Source: Amycolatopsis arida (lineage in GTDB: Bacteria; Actinomycetota; Actinomycetes; Mycobacteriales; Pseudonocardiaceae). From it: 64,000 nt of DNA. This document shows, piece after piece, positions 1-9,565 of this stretch (within the stretch, counting starts at the first letter, position 1; each line of letters opens with the position of its first letter). A model generated the notes under the pieces. The model was not told the origin of the DNA and did not search any database. It saw only the letters and a program-made list of their open reading frames with translations. The position numbers were made by a program, and so were the translations under genes. The stretch is from the NCBI RefSeq assembly GCF_900115565.1, contig NZ_FOWW01000006.1, forward strand, positions 124,001-188,000, given 5' to 3'.

Positions 1-536
1 AGGATGTGCGCGCCCCACAGGGCGAGCGCGACCTTCGCGACCTCGACCGGCTGCAGGGACAGCGGCCCGAGCACGAACCAGCCCTGCGAGCCGTTGACGC
101 TCGTCCCGAGCGGGGTCAGCACCAGCGCGAGCAGGCCGAGGCAGACCACCATGCCGGTGGCGGACAGCCGCCGGGTGCGCTTCAGCGGGATCCGCAGGCC
201 CAGCCAGAACACGATGCCGCCGATCGCGACGAACAGGACGTGCTTCTGGAACTGGGCGTAGACCGACTCGCCGGTGCGCGGGTCGTAGGAGGCCACCGAC
301 GACGCGGACAGCACCATGATCGTGCCGAGCGCGGTGAGCAGGCCGCAGATGGCGAGGATCAGGTGGAAGTCGGCCAGCGGCCGGGACAGCCACGCGGTCA
401 GCGCGGTGCGCACCGCACCGCGGCCGCGCTCGTGGCGCTCCCCGCGCCGGCGCGCCGGCCGCTCGGCCCGGTCACCACGGGTGCCGCGCGTGCCGGGAGC
501 ACCGGGAGCACCGCCGTCCCGGTCAACCACGGTCAT
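1..536 (-). CDS. ftsW: FtsW, SEDS-family septal glycan polymerase (3' part beyond window)
   Basis: FtsW polymerises lipid II glycan strands at the septum together with its class B PBP partner. About 178 N-terminal residues are present: a basic cytoplasmic tail of roughly 50 residues, then hydrophobic segments beginning FHLILAICGLLTALGTIM, and the SEDS-type stretch QPVEVAKVALALWG at the truncated end. The ATG at 536 is chosen because a stop lies in the same frame four codons upstream. It follows murD by 116 bp, the normal murD-ftsW order of the dcw cluster. The rest, and presumably murG and murC, lie outside the window. Identity rests on both sequence and position. Confidence 0.93.
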   Translation of the reverse strand, partial: MTVVDRDGGAPGAPGTRGTRGDRAERPARRRGERHERGRGAVRTALTAWLSRPLADFHLILAICGLLTALGTIMVLSASSVASYDPRTGESVYAQFQKHVLFVAIGGIVFWLGLRIPLKRTRRLSATGMVVCLGLLALVLTPLGTSVNGSQGWFVLGPLSLQPVEVAKVALALWGAHI

Positions 537-652
537 GCGGCGACCCCGCTACACCCGGCCGGGCACCGCCTCCGGCCACCGTGCCCGGCACCGCACCGGC
601 CGGCGGGGCCACGCCGGTACGCGGGAAGCCCGGCTGGCTGTCCGGCACGCCC

Positions 653-2077
653 TCACCTCCCGTCGGCCGCCAGCGCGCGCACCGCCGCGACGAACGCGTC
701 GCCGCGGTGCGCGTAGTCGCGGAACATGTCCAGCGACGCGGCGGCCGGGGCCAGCAGCACCACGTCACCGGGACGCGCCATCCCACCGGCCAGCCGCACC
801 GCCGCGGTCATGGGGTCATCGTCACCCGAAAGTAGGCGCTGGACGGGGACATCCGGGGCGTGTCGCGCGAGCGCGGCGGCGATCACGTCCGCGTCGGCAC
901 CCAGCAGGACGACCCCGCGCAGCCGGTCGGCCACCGCGGCGACCAGCTCGTCCACCGAGGCGCCCTTCAGCTGCCCGCCGGCGATCCACACCACGCTGGC
1001 GTGGGCCAGCAGCGACCCGGCCGCGGCGTGTGGGTTGGTCGCCTTCGAGTCGTCGACGTAGCGGACCCCGGCGACCTCGCCCACCTCGACGGCCCGGTGC
1101 GCCGCCGGCCGGTAGCGGCGCAGCCCCTCGGCCACCGCCTCGGCGGGCAGCCCGGTGGCCCTGGCCAGCGCGGCCGCGGCCAGCGCGTTGGTGACGTTGT
1201 GCGGGCCGGCGGGGCGGACGTCGGCGAGCCCGGCGAGCTCCTCGGCGCCGGTGCGCGGGTCGGCGACGAACGCGCGGTCGACCAGCAGGTCCTCCACCAC
1301 GCCGAGCTCGCCGGGGCGGGGGACGGCGAGGGTGCACCCCACGTGGGTGGCCCCGGCGGGGGCGTGGTCGGTGGCGAGCCGGGTGGACCACGCGTCGCCC
1401 ACGGTGTGCACGACCGTGCCGGACCGCTCGTGGATCCGGCCCTTGGCCGCGGCGTAGGCCGCCATCGAGCCGTGCCAGTCCAGGTGGTCCTCGGCCACGT
1501 TGAGCACCACGGACGCCGCCGGGGCGAGGGTGCGCGACCAGTACAGCTGGTAGCTGGACAGCTCGACGGCGAGCACCTCGTGCCCGGCGCGCACCGCGTC
1601 GAGCACGGCGAAGCCCACGTTGCCGCAGGCCACCGCGTCCCGCCCGGCGGCGCGCAGGATCGACTCCAGCATGCCGACCGTGGTGGTCTTGCCGTTGGTG
1701 CCGGTCACCGCGAGCCACACCGGCGGCCGGGCCCGGTGCCGGCCGATCCGCCAGGCCAGCTCGACGTCGCCGATCACCTCGACACCGCGGTCGGCCGCGG
1801 CCACCAGCAGGGGTGCCGCCGGCCGCCAGCCCGGGCTGGTCACCACCAGGGAGGTGCCCTCCGGCGGCGCGGTCAGGCCCGGCACCAGCTCGACGCCGAG
1901 CGGCTCCAGCTCGGCCAGCCGGTCCGCGTCGCCGTCGGTGACCGTCACCGTCGCGCCGGCCTCGGCGAGCGCCGCCGCGACCGACCGGCCGGTCACCCCG
2001 GCACCGGCGACCAGCACCGCGCGCCCGGCCAGCTCCGGCGACGACATCGCGGCGCCCGCGCCGGTCCCGCCACCCAT
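653..2077 (-). CDS. murD: UDP-N-acetylmuramoylalanine--D-glutamate ligase MurD
   Basis: Cytoplasmic Mur ligase that adds D-glutamate to UDP-MurNAc-L-Ala using ATP. The sequence has the N-terminal Rossmann start VLVAGAGVTGRSVA, the ATP loop VTGTNGKTTT, and the C-terminal ligase-domain motif VDDSKATNPHA. Starting at the ATG at 2077 gives 474 residues. That start is six bases past the mraY stop, with GGGAG about ten bases upstream. A second in-frame ATG at 2047 would remove ten Gly/Ala-rich residues and fits the family alignment equally well. It is translationally close to mraY and is followed by ftsW. Confidence 0.96.
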   Translation of the reverse strand: MGGGTGAGAAMSSPELAGRAVLVAGAGVTGRSVAAALAEAGATVTVTDGDADRLAELEPLGVELVPGLTAPPEGTSLVVTSPGWRPAAPLLVAAADRGVEVIGDVELAWRIGRHRARPPVWLAVTGTNGKTTTVGMLESILRAAGRDAVACGNVGFAVLDAVRAGHEVLAVELSSYQLYWSRTLAPAASVVLNVAEDHLDWHGSMAAYAAAKGRIHERSGTVVHTVGDAWSTRLATDHAPAGATHVGCTLAVPRPGELGVVEDLLVDRAFVADPRTGAEELAGLADVRPAGPHNVTNALAAAALARATGLPAEAVAEGLRRYRPAAHRAVEVGEVAGVRYVDDSKATNPHAAAGSLLAHASVVWIAGGQLKGASVDELVAAVADRLRGVVLLGADADVIAAALARHAPDVPVQRLLSGDDDPMTAAVRLAGGMARPGDVVLLAPAAASLDMFRDYAHRGDAFVAAVRALAADGR

Positions 2078-2082
2078 GGTGC

Positions 2083-3165
2083 TCAGGCTCCCGCGGCGGC
2101 GAGCTGCTCGCTGTAGAACAGCCCGAGGCCGAACATGCAGCAGATGGCCGCGAGCAGCCAGAACCGGATGATGACGGTGGTCTCCGCCCAGCCGGCGAGC
2201 TCGAAGTGGTGGTGGAACGGGGCCATCCGGAACAGCCGGCGCCGGGTGGTGCGGAACACCGCGATCTGCGCCACCACGGACAGCATCTCCACCATGAACA
2301 GCCCGCCGATGACGATCGCCAGCAGCTCGGTGCGGGTGGTGACGGACAGCCCGGCGACCAGACCGCCGAGGGCCAGCGAGCCGGTGTCGCCCATGAAGAT
2401 CTTCGCCGGCGCGGCGTTCCACCACAGGAAGCCGACGCACGCGCCGGCCGCGGCGGCCGCGACGACCGCGAGGTCGAGCGGGTCGCGGACCACGTAGCAG
2501 GCAGCCTGCGGGGTCTCCTGGCAGCTCAGCCGGGCCTGCCAGAACGAGATCACCACGTAGGTGGACATCACCATCGCCGACGCGCCGCCGGCGAGGCCGT
2601 CGAGCCCGTCGGTGAAGTTCACCGCGTTCGACCAGCCGGAGATCACCACGTAGCAGAACACGATGAACACCGGCAGCGGCAGGAAGATCAGCGCGAGGTC
2701 GCGCACGTACGACAGGTGCTGCGAGGCCGGGGTGAGGCCGTTGGCGTCGGGAAACTGCAGCACCAGTACCGCGAAGGTCACCGCGACGACGAGCTGGCCG
2801 ACCAGCTTCGCGGTCTTGTTCAGCCCGAGGTTGCGCTGTTTGCGGATCTTGATGAAGTCGTCGAGGAACCCGACGATGCCCAGGCCCACGGCCAGGAACA
2901 GGACGATCAGCCCCGAGGCGGTGGGGCCGTTGGGCGAGCCCCGCATCCAGTCGATGACGTGCGCGACGAAGTAGCCGGCCACCAGCGCGATCAGGATGGC
3001 GACACCACCCATGGTCGGGGTGCCGCGCTTGGACCTGTGGCCCTGCGGTCCCTCCTCGCGGATCTCCTGGCCGAAGCCCTGCCGGGAGAACACCCGAATC
3101 AGGTAGGGCGTGAGCAGGATCGACACCAGCAGGCCGATCGACGCCGCGATCAGGATGCTGATCAC
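2083..3165 (-). CDS. mraY: Phospho-N-acetylmuramoyl-pentapeptide transferase MraY
   Basis: Integral membrane enzyme that transfers phospho-MurNAc-pentapeptide to undecaprenyl phosphate, making lipid I. The 360-residue product has about ten hydrophobic segments and the family signatures: [12 protein letters not shown] near residue 45, [14 protein letters not shown] in the cytoplasmic loop near residue 105, [15 protein letters not shown] near 185, [12 protein letters not shown] near 258, and the C-terminal PFHHHFEL. Its ATG overlaps the murF stop by four bases (ATGA), indicating translational coupling. Length and all catalytic motifs are normal. Confidence 0.98.
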   Translation of the reverse strand: MISILIAASIGLLVSILLTPYLIRVFSRQGFGQEIREEGPQGHRSKRGTPTMGGVAILIALVAGYFVAHVIDWMRGSPNGPTASGLIVLFLAVGLGIVGFLDDFIKIRKQRNLGLNKTAKLVGQLVVAVTFAVLVLQFPDANGLTPASQHLSYVRDLALIFLPLPVFIVFCYVVISGWSNAVNFTDGLDGLAGGASAMVMSTYVVISFWQARLSCQETPQAACYVVRDPLDLAVVAAAAAGACVGFLWWNAAPAKIFMGDTGSLALGGLVAGLSVTTRTELLAIVIGGLFMVEMLSVVAQIAVFRTTRRRLFRMAPFHHHFELAGWAETTVIIRFWLLAAICCMFGLGLFYSEQLAAAGA

Positions 3166-4643
3166 GCGTCACCGCCCCGCGGCTCGTCGGCGAGCAGCGC
3201 CTCGGCCACCCGCCACAGCTCGGCGACCTTGGACGCCTTCACCAGGACCACGTCGTCCGGACGCACCTGCGCGCGCAGCAGCGCGATCGCGGCGTCGGTG
3301 TCGGGAACCAGGACGGACTCCTCTCCCCATGAACCCTCGTGGCTCGCGCCGTAGTGCATCGGGGCCGCTGGGGAGCCCTCCCCGCCGACCACCACGAGCC
3401 GGTTGATGTCCAGCCGCACCGCGAGGCGGCCGATCTCGTCGTGCGCGGCCACGCTATCGGCCCCCAGCTCGCCCATGACGCCGAGGACCGCCCAGGAGCG
3501 CCGGCCGCGGCTCATCGAGGCGAGCGTCTTCAACGCGGCGCGCACCGACTCCGGGTTGGCGTTGTACGAGTCGTTGAGCACGGTGACCCCGTCGGCGCGG
3601 GTGACCACCTCCATCCGCCGCTCCGACCGGCGGCGCACCGCGCTCAGCCGCTCGGCGACCAGCTCGACCGGGGTGCCCAGCTCGAGCGCGACCGCGGCGG
3701 CGGCGAGCGCGTTGCCCACGTGGTGCTCGCCGTGCAACGGCAGCCGCACCGGTGCCTCCCCCGCCGGGGTGACCAGCCGGAAGGACGCGCGGGCCTGCTC
3801 GTCGAGCCGGACGTCCGCGGCGCGCACGGTCGCGGCGGGGCCCGCACCGACCCCGACCACCCTGGCGCGGGTGCGCTCGGCCATCGCGGCGACCAGCGGG
3901 TCGTCGACGTTGAGCACGGCGACGCCGCCGGGCGGCAGCGCCTCGGGCAGCTCGCCCTTGGTCTTGGCGATGGCCTCCCGGGAGCCGAACTCCCCGACGT
4001 GGGCGCTGCCGACGTTGAGCACCACGCCGATCCGCGGCGGGGCGACCGCGGCCAGCTCGGCGATGTGCCCCGGGCCGCGCGCGGACAGCTCCAGCACCAG
4101 GTGCCGGGTGTCCCGGTCGGCGCGCAACGCCGTCCACGGGTGGCCCAGCTCGTTGTTGAACGAGCCGGGCGGTGCGACCGTCGGGCCGAGCGGCTCCAGC
4201 AGCTGGGCGATCAGGTCCTTGGTGGAGGTCTTGCCGGAGGAGCCGGTCACCCCGACCACGGTGAGCCGGTCCCTGGCCAGCTCGGTGACCACGTGCCGGG
4301 CGAGCGCGGCCAGCGCGGCGAGCACGGCCGCGCCGGAGCCGTCGGTGTCGCCGGCGAGCGCCACCGAGCGCTCGTGGGCGCGGCCGGGCGGCAGCGGCGG
4401 CACGACGACCGCGGGGGCGTCGACCTCCCTGGCGGCGAGCACGCCGGCGGCGCCGGCGGCGACGGCCGTGGCGGCGAAGTCGTGCCCGTCGACCCGTTCC
4501 CCCGGCAGCGCGACGAACAGGCCGCCGGGGGTGAGCCGGCGGGTGTCGAACTCCACGGTGCCGGTCACCCGAGGGGTGCCGTCGGTGTGGTGTGGCCGGC
4601 CGCCGACGATCTCGGCGATCTCGGCCAGTGTCAGCTCGATCAT
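3162..4643 (-). CDS. murF: UDP-MurNAc-tripeptide--D-Ala-D-Ala ligase MurF
   Basis: ATP-dependent ligase that adds D-Ala-D-Ala to the UDP-MurNAc tripeptide in the cytoplasm. The 493-residue product shows the ATP-binding loop [13 protein letters not shown] near residue 147, the NNELGHPWT substrate segment, and the C-terminal motif [12 protein letters not shown]. Start and stop both overlap neighbours by four bases (murE above, mraY below), so the genes are probably translated as a coupled unit. Nothing is missing relative to the family. Confidence 0.97.
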   Translation of the reverse strand: MIELTLAEIAEIVGGRPHHTDGTPRVTGTVEFDTRRLTPGGLFVALPGERVDGHDFAATAVAAGAAGVLAAREVDAPAVVVPPLPPGRAHERSVALAGDTDGSGAAVLAALAALARHVVTELARDRLTVVGVTGSSGKTSTKDLIAQLLEPLGPTVAPPGSFNNELGHPWTALRADRDTRHLVLELSARGPGHIAELAAVAPPRIGVVLNVGSAHVGEFGSREAIAKTKGELPEALPPGGVAVLNVDDPLVAAMAERTRARVVGVGAGPAATVRAADVRLDEQARASFRLVTPAGEAPVRLPLHGEHHVGNALAAAAVALELGTPVELVAERLSAVRRRSERRMEVVTRADGVTVLNDSYNANPESVRAALKTLASMSRGRRSWAVLGVMGELGADSVAAHDEIGRLAVRLDINRLVVVGGEGSPAAPMHYGASHEGSWGEESVLVPDTDAAIALLRAQVRPDDVVLVKASKVAELWRVAEALLADEPRGGDA

Positions 4644-6247
4644 CCGGCTCCCTCGACCTCGTCCCGGATGGCGGCCTCCAGCTCGTCGCGGTCGGAGAAG
4701 GGGTGCACGACGCCCTCGATCTCCTGGCCGGTCTCGTGGCCCTTGCCGGCGACGAGCACGACGTCACCGGGCCGGGCCCGCCCGACGGCGGCGACGATCG
4801 CGGCCCTGCGGTCGCCGATCTCCAGGATCTCGCAGCCCTCGGACTGGCCGACCGCCCTCGCGCCGGCCAGCATGGCGGCGCGGATGGCGGCCGGGTCCTC
4901 GCCGCGCGGGTTGTCGTCGGTCACGATCAGCACGTCGCTGCCGCGGGCGGCGGCCTCGCCCATCATCGGGCGCTTGGCGATGTCCCGGTCGCCGCCGCAG
5001 CCGAGCACGGTGATCACCCTGCCCTCGGCGCGGGCCCGCAACGCCTGCAGCGCCTGCGCCACGGCGGCGGGCTTGTGCGCGTAGTCGACCACCGCGGTGA
5101 ACGGCTGGCCGAGGTACACCCGCTCCATCCGGCCGGGCACCTCCACGGTGGCGAGGCCGGCGACGATGTGCTCGGTGGCGACGCCGGCGACGTCGAGCAC
5201 CGCGGCGGCGAGCACCGCGTTGGCGACGTTGAACGTGCCGGGCAGCGGCATGCTGGCCGGGACCGCGCGGCCGTCCGGGCCGTGCAGCAGGAAGGTCTGC
5301 TCGCCGGTGTCGGTGGTGGCGATGTCGGAGGCCCACCACGCGGCGGTGCTGTCCGGCTCGGTGGAGACGGTGACGGTGTGCGGGGTGACCAGCGCCTGGC
5401 CCCACGCGCTGTCGATCACCACCACCTCGGTGGTCGACCGGCCGTCGAACAGCAACGACTTCGCCGCGAAGTAGTCCTCCATGTCACGGTGGAAGTCGAG
5501 GTGGTCCTGGGAGAGGTTGGTGAACGCGCCGACGGCGAAGCGGATGCCGTTGACCCTGCCGAGCGCCAGCGCGTGGCTGGAGACCTCCATCGGCACGTGG
5601 GTGACGCCGCGCTCGGCCATCACCGCGAACAGCGCCTGCAGGTCGGGGGCCTCCGGGGTGGTGAAGGCGCTGGCCAGCCGCTCGCCGGCGATGCGGGTCT
5701 CGACGGTGCCGATCAGGCCGGTGACGTGCCCGGCGGCGCGCAGACCCGACTCGACGAGGTAGGCGGTGGTGGTCTTGCCGGAGGTGCCGGTGACGCCCAG
5801 GACGGACAGCCGCAGCGACGGCTCGCCGTAGATCCAGGCGGCGATCGCGCCGAGCACGCCGCGCGGGTCGGGATGCACCAGCACCGGGACGGGGGCGTCG
5901 CGCAGGGCGGGGCGCTCGGCGCCGGTGGGGTCGGTGAGCACGGCGACGGCGCCGGCGGCGATGGCGTCGGCGGCGAAGTCGGCGCCGTGGGCGCGGGCGC
6001 CGGGCAGCGCGGCGAAGAGGTCGCCGGGCAGGACGTGCTGCGCGCGCAGGGTGGCACCGGTGATCATCGGCTCGGCGCCGGGGTCGGCGTCCGCCTCGGG
6101 CACCAGCCGGGCGTCGGCGCGGGCGACGAGCGTGGTCAGCGGCACCGGCTCGGTCCGGTCGGGCCGCGGCGGCGCCACGACGGCCTTCACCGGTTGGTCC
6201 GGAACCCGGCCCTCGGACGTCGCCGGCCCATCATTGGGGACAGACAC
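4640..6247 (-). CDS. murE: UDP-MurNAc-L-Ala-D-Glu--meso-diaminopimelate ligase MurE
   Basis: Adds the third stem-peptide residue in peptidoglycan precursor synthesis. The ATP loop [18 protein letters not shown] and the motif DNPRGEDP are visible. DNPR is the recognised signature for meso-diaminopimelate rather than lysine, in keeping with an actinomycete wall. The frame is open far upstream, so the start is a choice: the GTG at 6247 (VSVPNDGP) gives 535 residues and leaves a 110-base intergenic gap after the DUF6292 gene. It heads the coupled mur run in this window. No ftsI/pbpB lies upstream, unlike the usual actinobacterial dcw order. Confidence 0.95.
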   Translation of the reverse strand: MSVPNDGPATSEGRVPDQPVKAVVAPPRPDRTEPVPLTTLVARADARLVPEADADPGAEPMITGATLRAQHVLPGDLFAALPGARAHGADFAADAIAAGAVAVLTDPTGAERPALRDAPVPVLVHPDPRGVLGAIAAWIYGEPSLRLSVLGVTGTSGKTTTAYLVESGLRAAGHVTGLIGTVETRIAGERLASAFTTPEAPDLQALFAVMAERGVTHVPMEVSSHALALGRVNGIRFAVGAFTNLSQDHLDFHRDMEDYFAAKSLLFDGRSTTEVVVIDSAWGQALVTPHTVTVSTEPDSTAAWWASDIATTDTGEQTFLLHGPDGRAVPASMPLPGTFNVANAVLAAAVLDVAGVATEHIVAGLATVEVPGRMERVYLGQPFTAVVDYAHKPAAVAQALQALRARAEGRVITVLGCGGDRDIAKRPMMGEAAARGSDVLIVTDDNPRGEDPAAIRAAMLAGARAVGQSEGCEILEIGDRRAAIVAAVGRARPGDVVLVAGKGHETGQEIEGVVHPFSDRDELEAAIRDEVEGAG

Positions 6248-6357
6248 AGCCGGGAAGGTTACCGGCGGGGCGGTTGGGCGCTGCGACGCGGTGCCGGGCG
6301 GCGCATCTCGGCGCGAGTGGTCGGTTTCCGGCGCGCGGGCGGGTCCGGTCGAGATCG

Positions 6358-6777
6358 TCAGCGGGGACCGGGAAGGTAGGCGCCGAGGAGCTCGGTGAGC
6401 CGGGCGCGGTCGTCGGCCACCGACAGGTCCGGGCGGGGGCGGCCGCGCCCGTGGCCGGCGAGCACGTCGGTGACGAACCGGGCCACCTCGGCCGGCGCGG
6501 GCACGAGGTCGGGGCCGAAGTGGGCGAGGACCACCGGGTCCTGCGTGGGCTCGGTCTCCGCCGCCAGGGACCACCCGTGCCGCTCGCTCCACACGAGCAT
6601 CAGGTCGTGCTCCGGCCGGTTCCGCCAGCGCCGGGCCAGGCCCAGGTAGGCGGTCGCGGTGTCGCTGACCTCGAAGTCGACTGCTTCCTCGGGCACGCCG
6701 ACGGCTTCCGCCACCGTGCGCACGTAGGCGGCCAGGCCGCGAGCCATCGGAGAGATGCTCTGCGAGAAGGCGCGCAT
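6358..6777 (-). CDS. DUF6292 family protein
   Basis: A 139-residue soluble protein that I recognise as DUF6292, a small family common in Pseudonocardiaceae; no biochemical role is known to me. Characteristic segments are [51 protein letters not shown] and the closing FVTDVLAG. The ATG at 6777 is chosen because the residues encoded above it are basic low-complexity sequence unlike the family. It lies between murE and a divergent type VII-type cluster, so it may be transcribed into murE. The family call is from memory of the motif pattern. Confidence 0.72.
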   Translation of the reverse strand: MRAFSQSISPMARGLAAYVRTVAEAVGVPEEAVDFEVSDTATAYLGLARRWRNRPEHDLMLVWSERHGWSLAAETEPTQDPVVLAHFGPDLVPAPAEVARFVTDVLAGHGRGRPRPDLSVADDRARLTELLGAYLPGPR

Positions 6778-6953
6778 GACGCCACGATAGGCGACGACCC
6801 CGCGCGCGGCCGACGAGTCGGCGCGCGGACGCGGTTCGTCAACCGAAGATCGTGTCCTTCCCGGAAAGCGTGCGGCGATCACGAATACGGCTGACTGGGC
6901 CGAACGGGGGAGATGGCGGCCATTGACTGGCATTCACTCGGCTACCCGTCGTT

Positions 6954-6978
6954 ATGGTTTGCCACTGGGGCAAACCAT
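6954..6978. promoter_or_regulatory. Perfect 10-bp inverted repeat before the type VII-type cluster
   Basis: ATGGTTTGCC and GGCAAACCAT form a perfect 10-bp inverted repeat around a five-base centre. It ends 17 bases before the ATG at 6996 and abuts the very purine-rich ribosome binding site at 6980-6990. It could be a protein operator for the first gene of the cluster, or a 5'-UTR hairpin controlling access to that site. Either role is inferred; only the symmetry is seen. Confidence 0.55.
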
Positions 6979-6995
6979 GGGAGGGGGGAGCCGAA

Positions 6996-7367
6996 ATGGG
7001 TCATGGCGAACCACCGGATCACGGCCGGGATCGGCCGGTGGAGGTTTCCCGGCCGCTGCTCGGCACGGAGCTGATCGCCGACGACGAGGCGCCCACGGTG
7101 CTCTACACCCCCACGGCCGCACCGCTGCGCGGCGCGGAGGCCGCGCTGGTGCTTCGCGAACTGGCCGACGGCAGGCGGGCGATGCTGGTGTTCACCTCGC
7201 TGGACCGGCTCGTCGACGGCTGCGGTGACGAGCAACCGTGGCTGGCGCTGCGCGCCGAGGCGATCGAGGAGTTCCGGTACCTCGCGCAGGCGGACACCGT
7301 GCTGTGGGACGCGCTCATCGACCCGGCGGACCGCCAGTACGGCGAACCAGACGACTCGGAGGTATGA
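6996..7367 (+). CDS. Small SseB/SAV_915-like protein
   Basis: A 123-residue soluble protein. The pattern TVLYTPTAAPL, then RRAMLVFTSLDRLVDGCGDEQPW, resembles the SAV_915/SseB-like small proteins of actinomycetes, which often sit beside type VII secretion or WXG genes; no enzymatic motif is visible. The ATG at 6996 is preferred over an upstream in-frame ATG because GGGAGGGGGGAG lies six to sixteen bases before it. The next gene starts five bases after this stop, so it belongs to the same four-gene unit. The family assignment is tentative. Confidence 0.6.
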   Translation: MGHGEPPDHGRDRPVEVSRPLLGTELIADDEAPTVLYTPTAAPLRGAEAALVLRELADGRRAMLVFTSLDRLVDGCGDEQPWLALRAEAIEEFRYLAQADTVLWDALIDPADRQYGEPDDSEV

Positions 7368-7371
7368 CGGA

Positions 7372-7659
7372 ATGGCCGGTGGATATCGCGTCGATCCACA
7401 AGTCCTGCACGACGTGGCCGGAATTCTCCGCACGGCCGCCCACGACCTCGACACGGTGGCACCGCCGCCCGCGCCACAGGCCGGCCTGGTCACCGGCGCC
7501 GTCGCGGGGGTCATGGCCCACCTCGCGGAGCAGACCTTCGCGTTGACCGCGAAGCTGGCCGGTGCCGCCGATGCGGTCACCACCGGTCGAGACGACTACC
7601 AACTGGCCGAGGACAACGCCAGGAACGCGTTGCCGAAACCGGGCCCGAAGCCGGTGTGA
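7372..7659 (+). CDS. EspC-type type VII secretion-associated protein
   Basis: A 95-residue helical protein opening GGYRVDPQVLHDVAGILRTAA and continuing as two Ala-rich helices, the architecture of the ESX/EspC family (PF10824) of small type VII-associated proteins. There is no signal peptide and no WXG motif. The ATG at 7372 follows the preceding stop by four bases, with GGAGG about ten bases upstream. It precedes a WXG-domain protein, and small helical partners of this kind are typically needed for secretion of such neighbours. Partnership is inferred from the operon. Confidence 0.65.
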   Translation: MAGGYRVDPQVLHDVAGILRTAAHDLDTVAPPPAPQAGLVTGAVAGVMAHLAEQTFALTAKLAGAADAVTTGRDDYQLAEDNARNALPKPGPKPV

Positions 7660-7671
7660 CCAGGGAGAACG

Positions 7672-8889
7672 ATGACGCTCAACATCCACGTCGAGGCCGA
7701 CCCGGACAGCCTCCGCGCCACGGCGACGGCGATGCGCGCGGCGGGCCAGTCCGTCGAGGAGGTGGCCGACTCCGTCCTCGCCGCGTCCCGTCGGGCCTAC
7801 GACGGATGGACGGGTGACGGCTCGTCGGGCTTCCACGGCGCGATGGGCGACCTCAGACCGGGTGCCGACGGGCTGGCGGACGGCTGGATCGGGACGGCGG
7901 CGGCGCTGGAGCTGCACGCGGCCGACATCGACACGGTCAGGGCGCGGATGCGCCAGGCCGTCGAGATCGCCACGGCCGCCGGCCTGCCGTGCACCGACAC
8001 GACCATCCACGACCCCGGCCCGCCGCCCCCACGACCGGAGCCGCTGCCAGCCGACGCGACCAAGTCCCAGTTCGAGGGCTACGGGTTCGCGCAGGACCGC
8101 TGGCTGGCCTGGGTCGAGCGGGCCAAGGCCTACGCCGAGTGCTCCGCCGTGGTGATCGAGGCCCGGCAGATCGAGAACGACTCCCAGACCCTGCTGCTGA
8201 AGTACCTCGGCAACGTCGCCGACAAGTGGCACATCAACAGCTCGGACTTCCTCACCGGGCTCGCCGCCGGATACCTCGCCCAGCAGGGCACGTGGCGGTC
8301 CAGCGCGGCAACCCTCGGCGCCATCGCCGACGACGCGCTGAAGGCCGTCCGCGACGCGACCCTCGACTCGGGCACCCGGGCACAACACGCGGTGGCCGGG
8401 ATGATCGCGCAGGCCCGCGCCAAGGTGGATCTGGACAAGGCCGAGGCCAACCGCGTCGGAAAGTGGCTGGAGAAGCTCCCGAAACCGGCCCAGCGGGTCG
8501 TCACGATGAACCTCAAAGAGTTCATCCCGAAGAACGCCCAGTACCTGAGCAAGTCGTTCGCCGTGCTGAAGAAAGTTCCGGTTTCTGGTGCGGCTTTCAC
8601 CGCCGGCAGCGTGTACCTGGACGTCCAAGGCGGGAAGGACCCGACGACCAGCGTGGTCTCGAACACAAGCGGCCTGCTGGCCGGCGCGTGGTCGGGCGCG
8701 GCGATCGGCAGTGCGTTCGGCGGGCCGGTCGGCGCCGTGGGTGGTTTCGTCGTGGCCACCGGGGTCGGGTTCCTGGTCGAGGAGTTCGGCCCCGACGTGA
8801 CCGACTGGTACCACGATAGGATGCGGGAGGAGACCTTCTTCGACGACTTCGGCAACACCCCCGGCCAGGGCCTCGCGCCACCGAAGTGA
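7672..8889 (+). CDS. WXG-domain type VII substrate with C-terminal glycine-zipper region
   Basis: A 405-residue protein. Residues 1-100 form a helical WXG100-like module with the turn motif W46-T-G48. Residues about 125-320 are a mixed, charged middle region. Residues 334-368 are a strongly hydrophobic, glycine-spaced segment (GLLAGAWSGAAIGSAFGG followed by GPVGAVGG), then a charged tail. WXG-type N-termini direct export by type VII systems, and glycine-zipper C-termini occur in membrane-depolarising type VII toxins such as the S. aureus LXG toxin TspA. No nuclease, NADase or other catalytic motif is visible. The next gene overlaps this stop by four bases and encodes a membrane protein, a possible immunity partner. 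The toxin role is inferred; a structural secreted protein is an alternative. Confidence 0.6.
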   Translation: MTLNIHVEADPDSLRATATAMRAAGQSVEEVADSVLAASRRAYDGWTGDGSSGFHGAMGDLRPGADGLADGWIGTAAALELHAADIDTVRARMRQAVEIATAAGLPCTDTTIHDPGPPPPRPEPLPADATKSQFEGYGFAQDRWLAWVERAKAYAECSAVVIEARQIENDSQTLLLKYLGNVADKWHINSSDFLTGLAAGYLAQQGTWRSSAATLGAIADDALKAVRDATLDSGTRAQHAVAGMIAQARAKVDLDKAEANRVGKWLEKLPKPAQRVVTMNLKEFIPKNAQYLSKSFAVLKKVPVSGAAFTAGSVYLDVQGGKDPTTSVVSNTSGLLAGAWSGAAIGSAFGGPVGAVGGFVVATGVGFLVEEFGPDVTDWYHDRMREETFFDDFGNTPGQGLAPPK

Positions 8890-9542
8890 GCCACATGGAC
8901 ACCACCCACGGTCTGCCGCCCAAGCCCGACCCCCGGACCGGGGAGCCCCGGCCACCGCGCGCTCCGCTCAGCGGCGACCACGCCGAGCCCCGCCAGCCCT
9001 ACCGCGAACGCAAGGTCCTCCAACCGCCGGCCGGCGAGGGACCCGCCCTGGAGTGGCACTACGGCGATCGGCGAATGCAACGTTGGATGGCCGGAATCAT
9101 CTTTGGCGGATTGTGCATTATCGCTACCTTCAAGCGCGGCGGCCTCGCCTGGATGGCCGAATGGGACATCTGGGTCGTCTTCATGGGGTTGGCTGCTGTT
9201 GGTTACATCGTCCCGCTCGGGCACAAGATCTCGGCGGGCGCCGACTGGCTGAACTGTCGCGGCGGTTTCGTCAAGACCTACGAACTCACCGAGATCAAGG
9301 TGACCCCGGGCGGGGGCGGTGACCCGCACATCGAGCTGTTCGACCAGCACGGCGGCAGCGCCGACACCGGCATGAACCTCATCCAGGCCAACCAGGCGCT
9401 GTGGGACCTGGTCTACAACGGCATCCGCCACTCGGTGGCCAACGGCGCCACCACCAACCGGCTGGCCCGCAAGTGGCTCCGGCTGGACGACCCATGGCCA
9501 CCCCGCGCCCGCTCCGACCGCATCGGCGGACCGGACACGTAG
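8886..9542 (+). CDS. Two-helix membrane protein, possible immunity protein
   Basis: A 218-residue protein. It has a Pro-rich cytoplasmic tail (1-60), two transmembrane helices at about 67-83 and 93-112, and a C-terminal soluble domain with the PH-like pattern GGFVKTYELTEIKVTPG then HIELFDQHGGS. The GTG at 8886 overlaps the upstream stop (GTGA), so translation is coupled to the WXG gene; an ATG at 8895 is the alternative start. The membrane location and coupling to a candidate pore-forming type VII substrate fit an immunity function, but no homologue of known function is recognised. It converges with mas2, with only 23 bases between. Confidence 0.55.
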   Translation: MSHMDTTHGLPPKPDPRTGEPRPPRAPLSGDHAEPRQPYRERKVLQPPAGEGPALEWHYGDRRMQRWMAGIIFGGLCIIATFKRGGLAWMAEWDIWVVFMGLAAVGYIVPLGHKISAGADWLNCRGGFVKTYELTEIKVTPGGGGDPHIELFDQHGGSADTGMNLIQANQALWDLVYNGIRHSVANGATTNRLARKWLRLDDPWPPRARSDRIGGPDT

Positions 9543-9565
9543 CGATCTTGGGGTGGATATCACCG

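Noticed and set aside
4592-6379. Plus-strand Gly/Val/His-rich frame of 595 codons opposite murE
   Set aside because: It is antisense to a certain gene (murE) with all catalytic motifs, and is a composition artefact.
6996-9542. A full ESX secretion locus
   Set aside because: No EccB, EccC, EccD, EccE or MycP gene is present. Only substrates and small associated proteins are seen, so the machinery must be elsewhere.
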